This document shows, piece by piece, positions 32,102-37,466 of a stretch of 37,466 bases of DNA. The stretch covers positions 1 through 37,466 of the forward strand of contig JABMNO010000042.1 of NCBI GenBank assembly GCA_013204555.1, in the 5' to 3' direction. Positions within the stretch are counted from its first letter, which is position 1; each line of letters begins with the position of its first letter. The DNA is from Chloroflexota bacterium. Lineage in GTDB: Bacteria > Chloroflexota > Dehalococcoidia > Lucifugimonadales > Lucifugimonadaceae. The notes beneath the pieces are model-generated. The model was not told the origin of the DNA. It did not search any database and saw nothing but the letters and a program-made list of their open reading frames with translations. A program made the translations under genes and the position numbers.

Positions 32102-33100
32102 ATGGTCGAAATGACTCACAAGGTCCTGATTACCGATTACACGTGGCCGAATATCGACGCTGAGACAGCAATTCTCAACGCCGCTGGCATTGAAGTCATA
32201 GTTGCGCCGAACTCCGAGGTGACGACTCTCCGAGATCTCGCGGTTGATGTGGACGCCATCATGTTTTGTTTTGCGGCGGTGCCTGATGAGGCTATTCGGG
32301 CTGCGACCAAATGCAAAGTCGCATCCCGCTTCGGAATCGGTGTCGATAACATCAACAGAGCCCTCTGCACTGAACTGGGCATCGTGGTCACAAATGTTCC
32401 AGACTATTCGCTGGAGGAAGTTGCCGACCACGTCATGGCCAACATCCTGACGTTCAACAGGCATCTGATCCCGCTAAACCGATCAGTCCGTGAGACTGGA
32501 TGGGGGTCGATGGGCCTACCAATGCACTCTCGACGTTTGAGCACAACAACGCTCGGCATCGTGGGCATGGGGCGGATTGGCCGGACACTTGTGACCCGGG
32601 CTCGTGCGTTCGGCATGAGAGTGCTCGCCAGCGACCCGCTCTTGACTGAAGACAATAAACCCGATGGCGTGCAGGTCTCTGATCTACCAACCCTGTTGGC
32701 TGAGTCGGATTTTGTAACGCTTCACACGCCACTTATTCCGCAAACGACCGGACTCATCGGAAAAGCTGAGTTAGCTGCGATGAAATCCACGGCGTTCCTT
32801 GTCAACGCGGCACGAGGCCCACTTATCGACGATGACGCGCTTGTTTCGGCGCTGAGGTCTGGCGAGATCGCGGGAGTTGCGCTAGATGTAACGCCTGTCG
32901 AGCCGCTCCCGGCCGATCATCCATTGACCACGATGGATAATGTGATCATGACGCCTCATACCGCATTTCACTCACTGGAATCTCTAAATGAGTTGGAGGT
33001 GCGGACGGCGCGTGAGGTTGTGCGGGTTCTGGACCGCCAGATGCCGGAAAACCTCGTGAATCCTGAAGTGCTTGGCTCGAATCGAGCAGGACTGACTTAA
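32102..33100 (+). CDS. CtBP-like D-2-hydroxyacid dehydrogenase
   Basis: 332 residues with AGGAG 6 nt before the ATG. The NAD-binding glycine motif is TTLGIVGMGRIGRTLVTRA. The catalytic arginine lies in NAARGPLIDDDALVSAL, the glutamate in TPVEPLPADHPL and the histidine in MTPHTAFHSLESL. The block RFGIGVDNINRALCTELGIV and the overall pattern match the 'C-terminal binding protein' group of bacterial 2-hydroxyacid dehydrogenases. It reduces a 2-keto acid or oxidises a D-2-hydroxyacid. As the last gene of the plus-strand cluster, 37 bp after the activator, it may process the acid left after demethylation of the pathway substrate; that is a guess from position. It shares the superfamily with the enzyme at 19527 but is not a close copy. 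Confidence 0.88.
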   Translation: MVEMTHKVLITDYTWPNIDAETAILNAAGIEVIVAPNSEVTTLRDLAVDVDAIMFCFAAVPDEAIRAATKCKVASRFGIGVDNINRALCTELGIVVTNVPDYSLEEVADHVMANILTFNRHLIPLNRSVRETGWGSMGLPMHSRRLSTTTLGIVGMGRIGRTLVTRARAFGMRVLASDPLLTEDNKPDGVQVSDLPTLLAESDFVTLHTPLIPQTTGLIGKAELAAMKSTAFLVNAARGPLIDDDALVSALRSGEIAGVALDVTPVEPLPADHPLTTMDNVIMTPHTAFHSLESLNELEVRTAREVVRVLDRQMPENLVNPEVLGSNRAGLT

Positions 33101-33155
33101 ACTGGGAAAGCGCCCACCCGGCTACGTCTACTAGCGCCGTCATTAGCGCGCTGGG

Positions 33156-33169
33156 CCGGGCAAGCCCGG
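33156..33169. terminator. Short GC hairpin between convergent operons
   Basis: CCGGGC and GCCCGG pair across a 2-nt loop in the 72-bp spacer between the stop codons of the CtBP-like dehydrogenase and the transglutaminase-like gene. It could weakly terminate from both sides. There is no T-tract, so the strength is doubtful. Confidence 0.4.
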
Positions 33170-33172
33170 AGT

Positions 33173-35500
33173 CTACCGGGGGAGGGAAGCGAGCTGCCCT
33201 TTCAGGCTGTGAAGTTGGACTTCCGTTTCCAAAAGTAATTCTTCGGGGACGTTGCCCGGTGAATAGGCGGCTTGCCAGGCTGCTCTTGCGAGTGAACCCA
33301 GATGGTTGCCGTTGATGCTCAGAGCATCAGCTGCTGACTGCGTGTAGGCCCCGAACGTTTCTGTCTTCTCACGCTTCCTGAACCCCGCTGAGGCGATGGC
33401 CTTTTCAGCCAGGCGGAACGTGTTGAGGACATGCTTGCGAGATTCTCCATCCAGTGATGCAAATTTGGGCCGGGAGCGGCGTCTGACGAGGTCTGGATTT
33501 ATCTTCAGGAGAATTGCGTAAATCGAACCACCGATGGTGAGTGTCGCCAGCACGACCATAACCAGGTACTGAACGTTCTCAACGAGCGATCGCAGAAGGT
33601 CGAAGAACGCTCCTGGGGCTTGTGTTGCGGCAGAGGCGACTTGATCACCGAGACGGAGGTCGAGGAGTTCCGAGAGATTGAGGAAACCGGCTCCAGCAGG
33701 CGGACCAGATTCTGTTGGAAGGTCCGGCCGTGGCGTGGGATCGAACGGTACCCAACCAGCGTCATCAAAGTAAATTTCCGACCACGCGTGTGCGTCTTTC
33801 GCCGTTACCTTACTTGCGCCGGATAGCGGATTGTACTCGCCGGGGAGGTAGCCGGTGGCTAGTCGTGAAGTCAGGCCGGCTGAACGGGACATGAGCGTCA
33901 TCGCTGTGGCGAAATCGAGCGCAGTACCGTCCTCTTCGCCAAATATGAAATCGTCCAGTGGAGCGTTTGGTGCAAGCTGTGATGGGGCGTCTTCGGCGTA
34001 ACCAAGTTGGTTCAGGTACGAGACGATTCGTGTCGCTTTCTCAAACGATGTTTCAGCGTCGCCCACTACTTCGCCGGTGAGGCCGTGAATGGAACTCAAA
34101 TCATCTGGAATCGCAGCGTATTCTGGACCCTGCCAGACTGATCGATCCCTGGCCAACTCACCTGTGTTAAATCGTGGTTCACTGGATACGATCTGGTAAG
34201 TCGAACCTTCCTGAATGTCTGGCTGGAACCGCTCATTACGCGGAAGAGAAGCTGCAACGGGCTCATATCCGGTTAGAACTTCGTCATTGAGCGCGACCTG
34301 CGGAAAGAATGTTTGCAGGTATCGGTCTCCATCATCCTCGCCGTGCCTCGCCGGGGCGATTGGCCGGTCTGGCACTGTCGAATCCTGGGCGGTGGCATAC
34401 CACTTCCCAAATCCGTTTGAGCCATCGTTAGTATCGAACTGATCATAGGTGCGTCCGCGCCAGTAGCTAGAGACGCCGGAGCGGACGTACATGATGGCGT
34501 CCTCAGGATCCCCAAATTGTGGCGGATCAAGTGGGACGCCCACGCGAGCAGCGAGAGAGAGATCTTCATCACCCAATTCGATTGGTGATTTCAATTCGCC
34601 ATCGAGTTCTGCGAGGAACTGATCAGAAACACTCCCAAACCCGGAGTTCGGGTTATCGGAGTCGATTGGTGAGTCCAGACCGCCCCCGTTGATGCCTCGC
34701 TGAGCGAGCTGTTCTCTTGCCTGGCGAGCCAGTTCCGGCGTAAGCCCGGGGGTGCCCGCCTGATCACCACCGGAGAACGGCACGATGGTAAAGCGCGGGG
34801 CCTGCGGGGCCTGTGACGCGTTCCATGGCAATAAGAAAAAAGCCACAATTGAGATCGTCAATATAAGGCCGCCCGTGATCGACCAGAATATGGTCGTTCC
34901 TCTCCGAGAACTGAACCAGTCAACCTCAGCGTCCTCGAACTCGTCTTCAAGGTAGGCGAGTCCGAGAAATCCGAGGACGAACAGACCAAAGATGATTCCC
35001 AGCGGTGCGAATCCGGCGCCAAACGCGATCTCACTGGCGAAGAACATCACGATTCCTGAGGCGATGATCTGCGTGTAGAGGCCGGCCCGGGTCTTCAGGT
35101 CGAATGATGAGGCAGCAGCGGTTGCCAGCAAGAAGTAGGCCACCGGAATTCGGTCGCCGCGAATGGCGAGTACGAGATCATTCCGCATGTAGACGCCAAT
35201 TACGATGATGAATATGCCCACGGCAAGCGAGACGATAGGCGTCCGCTTCTTTCTTCGTGTCCAGCTAAGGCTGTGACCCATAGCAAGCGCGCCGATTGAG
35301 AGCAACGGGATGATTGGAGATACGCCCACTGAGATGAGCGAGAACGCAGCCCACGCTGCGGCGAGGAAACCCATGACCCGCAATCGGAGTGAATGCTCCG
35401 GTTTGTCGTCGAATATGCGCCGGAAAAGCGATTTGTGCTGAGGAGGCTTCGGCCCGACGACAGGCTTGCTTTCCCGTCGCATTGGGATGCTGAGATTCAT
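33173..35500 (-). CDS. Transglutaminase-like membrane protein (TgpA type) lacking the catalytic cysteine
   Basis: 775 residues. The N-terminal ~230 residues contain six or more hydrophobic helices, then an extracytoplasmic region, a transglutaminase-like domain at about 480-595, one helix near 635 (YLVMVVLATLTIGGSIYAIL) and a C-terminal DUF4129-like cytoplasmic tail. The core keeps the histidine (KDAHAWSEIYF, His571) and aspartate (WVPFDPTP, Asp587). However, the position of the catalytic cysteine, normally G-x-C-E-x-F-A, reads GTALDFATAM with Ala527. The domain is therefore probably not an active cysteine transferase or protease and may bind rather than process its target. The ATG overlaps the stop of the DUF58 gene (ATGA). 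With MoxR and DUF58 it forms the widespread MoxR-DUF58-transglutaminase operon, thought to act in envelope maintenance. Confidence 0.88.
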   Translation of the reverse strand: MNLSIPMRRESKPVVGPKPPQHKSLFRRIFDDKPEHSLRLRVMGFLAAAWAAFSLISVGVSPIIPLLSIGALAMGHSLSWTRRKKRTPIVSLAVGIFIIVIGVYMRNDLVLAIRGDRIPVAYFLLATAAASSFDLKTRAGLYTQIIASGIVMFFASEIAFGAGFAPLGIIFGLFVLGFLGLAYLEDEFEDAEVDWFSSRRGTTIFWSITGGLILTISIVAFFLLPWNASQAPQAPRFTIVPFSGGDQAGTPGLTPELARQAREQLAQRGINGGGLDSPIDSDNPNSGFGSVSDQFLAELDGELKSPIELGDEDLSLAARVGVPLDPPQFGDPEDAIMYVRSGVSSYWRGRTYDQFDTNDGSNGFGKWYATAQDSTVPDRPIAPARHGEDDGDRYLQTFFPQVALNDEVLTGYEPVAASLPRNERFQPDIQEGSTYQIVSSEPRFNTGELARDRSVWQGPEYAAIPDDLSSIHGLTGEVVGDAETSFEKATRIVSYLNQLGYAEDAPSQLAPNAPLDDFIFGEEDGTALDFATAMTLMSRSAGLTSRLATGYLPGEYNPLSGASKVTAKDAHAWSEIYFDDAGWVPFDPTPRPDLPTESGPPAGAGFLNLSELLDLRLGDQVASAATQAPGAFFDLLRSLVENVQYLVMVVLATLTIGGSIYAILLKINPDLVRRRSRPKFASLDGESRKHVLNTFRLAEKAIASAGFRKREKTETFGAYTQSAADALSINGNHLGSLARAAWQAAYSPGNVPEELLLETEVQLHSLKGQLASLPR

Positions 35501-36762
35501 GCTGCGATGTCCATTGAAGATTTGTCCGTGCTGGCCCGGGATGCGGTTCGATGGGTAATGCCGCTCTCGATTGATGTCAACGCTTCCTGGATTTCACCTC
35601 TGGCACATGAAACCACCGCCACTCCGGCCTGCTGGAGTTGGCCGACCGCGGCTCGGGCTTCGTCTTCCTCTGTGAATCCTTCAAGGACAACGGCTGCAAC
35701 GGCCGCGCCTCTCCGGCTCAAAGACGAGAGCGTTGAGATAGACGAAATATCCTTGGATGAGATCACAGAGAAAACTCTCTGGCCCGGAAGGACGTCTTTG
35801 AGACTGGCGGACATTGGGCTGCCGGGATCCCTCTCAGCAACCGCTAGAGTGTGCATCACCGCTGACCAGTCAAAGGTCGGCTGGGATAGATCTGATCCTG
35901 TGGCGACGCTAACGGCGCCACCTCGACTGGATATTGCCCGAGCTACAGAAGCACAAAGTGTTGAGGCGTACTCAAGCGTGGACTCAGAGCCTTCGCCGTA
36001 GTCGAACGTGAGGTCCAGTGCGACGATGACTGAATCCTCGGCGCCAGCATCGTACTGTTTGACCGATGGGCGACCAGTTCGCGCCGTATTTTTCCAGTGG
36101 ATGTCACGCACTGTGTCGCCAAACACATACCTGCGGGAACCTGATATCTCATCGCCGCGCCGCGCCCGTCGACGTGAACTTGAGTCTCCAGCGTTGGCTC
36201 CAATGAGACCGACGCGATCCATATGGAACCAGCGCGGGTGGACAAGAACTCGGCCTTGAACGGCGATTCTCCTGCGCCTCCGGAATAGCCCGAACGGCAG
36301 TCGCGCCTCTAATACGACTTCCCCAAAGTGTCGCCAACCTCGCCGATCGCAGGCCAGGGTGCCTATCGAACTGCGGTTCTTTCGGCCGGGGATGCGGGCA
36401 AAGAAGAATTTCTGTCGGGTCTCTGAATCGCCCTGCGAGAACGACATCTGACTCGCGCTCAAGAAGTAGCGCGGGAAGCGGGTGTTGTTCACCACGCTGA
36501 GTTCTATGCTGAGCTCATCACCAACGACCGGAGCAACATCTCCGCTCCGCCTACGTGGCGGATGTACAGAGCGCGCGACTTCCAGCTTTGGCACGGTGAG
36601 CCAGGGAACTGTGGCGCTCAGGATGATGATTCCCCAGAGCATCGCGTCTGCAACGTGGAGCCAGCCAACCCTTGTCGCGCTGGCGACAAAGAAGACTGCA
36701 ATGGCGACGAGTACGAAGCCTATTCCGCGTCGTGTAATCACAGAGACGCGCTCAGTCCGCAC
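35497..36762 (-). CDS. DUF58 domain membrane-anchored protein
   Basis: 421 residues. Two hydrophobic helices near the N-terminus (GIGFVLVAIAVFFVASAT and a second at about 36-55) anchor the protein. Residues ~75-190 are a beta-rich section (VGDELSIELSVVNNTRFPRY). The DUF58 signature follows: GDEISGSRRYVFGDTVRDIH, then WKNTARTGRPSVKQYDAG, then the start of a von Willebrand A-like fold (VIVALDLTFDYG). Only part of the usual metal-binding motif is seen. Family members work with MoxR AAA+ ATPases, whose gene lies 53 bp upstream, and are co-encoded with transglutaminase-like proteins as here (4-bp overlap). The exact role is not established. Confidence 0.9.
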   Translation of the reverse strand: MRTERVSVITRRGIGFVLVAIAVFFVASATRVGWLHVADAMLWGIIILSATVPWLTVPKLEVARSVHPPRRRSGDVAPVVGDELSIELSVVNNTRFPRYFLSASQMSFSQGDSETRQKFFFARIPGRKNRSSIGTLACDRRGWRHFGEVVLEARLPFGLFRRRRRIAVQGRVLVHPRWFHMDRVGLIGANAGDSSSRRRARRGDEISGSRRYVFGDTVRDIHWKNTARTGRPSVKQYDAGAEDSVIVALDLTFDYGEGSESTLEYASTLCASVARAISSRGGAVSVATGSDLSQPTFDWSAVMHTLAVAERDPGSPMSASLKDVLPGQRVFSVISSKDISSISTLSSLSRRGAAVAAVVLEGFTEEDEARAAVGQLQQAGVAVVSCARGEIQEALTSIESGITHRTASRASTDKSSMDIAA

Positions 36763-36815
36763 ACGCTAGCGGCGCCGCAGTAAAGTCGTATTGCGAGCAG
36801 ATCGTCAATCATCGA

Positions 36816-37466
36816 TCAGGCGGGAACCTGCGTGGTTCGGAGGACGGTATCAATCACATCGTGTGATGATCGGTCGCTCGCCCCGCTCATCATGAGCCGA
36901 TGCGCAGTGACGAACGGTGCCACGGTCTGTACATCCTCTGGGACGATGTAGTCACGGGCATCCATGGCTGCCCACGTCTGCGCGGCCCGCTGAAGAGCTG
37001 CGCCGCCACGTGGGCTTACGCCGTAGTCGACAGATTCAGCAGTGCGGGTTGATGCGACGACATCAACGATGTACTGACGAACCGGAAGTGCAACTTCAAT
37101 TCTGGATGTGACGCCCTGCATTTCGCGAACTCGGTCTGCGGTGACCAAAACTTTTGGCTCTGGCATGCCGTGTTGTGATCGGCGAAGAATTTCAGCCTCA
37201 TCATCACGAGACGGAAGACCCATGTTCATCGACACCATGAATCGGTCGAGCTGGGAGTCTGGCAACGGGAAGGTTCCGTGACTTTCCTGCAGGTTCTGGG
37301 TAGCTATCACCATGAACGGTAGCGGTAGCGGCCGTACTGCGCCCTCAACACTGACCTGACGCTCTGCCATCGCTTCCAGTAGTGCAGACTGAGTTAGCGG
37401 CCATGTGCTGTTGATCTCGTCGGCGAGAACGATGTTGGCGAAGATGGGGCCCTCGATGAAATAGAA
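36816..37466 (-). CDS. moxR: MoxR-family AAA+ ATPase (N-terminus cut by right edge)
   Basis: The minus-strand frame is open through the window edge, so the gene is partial: 216 residues are present and the Walker A region is missing. Just inside the edge the frame reads GPIFANIVLADEINSTWPLT then QSALLEAMAERQVSVEG, the Walker B and following helix of MoxR. It continues with PFMVIATQNLQESHGTFPLP (sensor 1), DSQLDRFM with the arginine finger region, and the lid with YGVSPRGGAALQRAAQTWAA (sensor 2). The residues after ADEIN (usually RAPPKTQ) are unusual here (STWPLTQ). The protein would remodel or chaperone partner proteins using ATP, probably the DUF58 product encoded next. Confidence 0.93.
   Translation of the reverse strand, partial: FYFIEGPIFANIVLADEINSTWPLTQSALLEAMAERQVSVEGAVRPLPLPFMVIATQNLQESHGTFPLPDSQLDRFMVSMNMGLPSRDDEAEILRRSQHGMPEPKVLVTADRVREMQGVTSRIEVALPVRQYIVDVVASTRTAESVDYGVSPRGGAALQRAAQTWAAMDARDYIVPEDVQTVAPFVTAHRLMMSGASDRSSHDVIDTVLRTTQVPA

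Noticed and set aside
1..37466. tRNA, rRNA, CRISPR, insertion sequences or prophage genes
   Set aside because: No T-loop/cloverleaf, repeat-spacer array, transposase or phage-like protein was recognised on either strand; the window looks like ordinary chromosome.

Overview
The window (37.5 kb) looks like a chromosomal segment of a free-living bacterium, most likely a Chloroflexota member of the marine SAR202/Dehalococcoidia type. This is an inference from gene content, not from a marker gene. The clues are a solute-binding lipoprotein with a valine-rich 15-residue repeat linker (TVVQTVVVEKEV), as often seen in Chloroflexota transporters, expanded families of aldo/keto reductases and 2-hydroxyacid dehydrogenases, a CehA/McbA-type hydrolase and a large corrinoid/folate one-carbon cluster. 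Alternative start codons (TTG, GTG, one probable CTG) are frequent. No rRNA, tRNA, CRISPR array or insertion sequence was seen.

Left part (1-14.6 kb). A split PEP-synthase/rifampin-phosphotransferase-like enzyme is encoded by two overlapping minus-strand genes in reversed domain order, the second running off the left edge. Then come a two-helix membrane protein and a C45-type acyltransferase/peptidase, diverging from a sugar-acid dehydratase of the IlvD/Edd family. A membrane adenylyl cyclase, a DUF4389 membrane protein, two unrecognised proteins and a Nudix hydrolase follow. Next is a four-gene minus-strand operon: a tartrate/D-malate dehydrogenase-like enzyme followed by three tandem aldo/keto reductase paralogues. 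With the dehydratase this suggests oxidative use of sugars and hydroxy acids. A small lipoprotein gene with its own promoter and a textbook terminator closes the region.

Middle (14.9-23.3 kb). A minus-strand peptide/nickel-type ABC operon (binding lipoprotein, two permeases, no ATPase genes in the window) has a good sigma70-type promoter and a strong hairpin between the binding-protein and permease genes. A D-2-hydroxyacid dehydrogenase and a large PHP-domain CehA/McbA-type hydrolase with a His-rich tail follow.

Right part (23.5-33.1 kb). This is the most interesting block: ten co-directional plus-strand genes forming a corrinoid-dependent methyl-transfer module. They encode a MetF-MetV fusion, a methyl-THF:corrinoid methyltransferase (AcsE/MtrH type), a small 'virulence factor' family protein, a Zn-type homocysteine/betaine methyltransferase homologue, an unrecognised 224-residue protein, a UroD/MtaA-type methyltransferase, a B12-binding corrinoid protein, an 88-residue Cys-rich protein, an ASKHA/[2Fe-2S] corrinoid reductive activator and a CtBP-like dehydrogenase. 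The simplest reading is demethylation of a small methylated compound: methyl to cob(I)alamin, then to tetrahydrofolate, then oxidation by MetF. The substrate is not evident from sequence.

Right edge (33.2-37.5 kb). A minus-strand MoxR - DUF58 - transglutaminase-like operon, the MoxR gene cut by the window edge. The transglutaminase-like protein appears to lack the catalytic cysteine.
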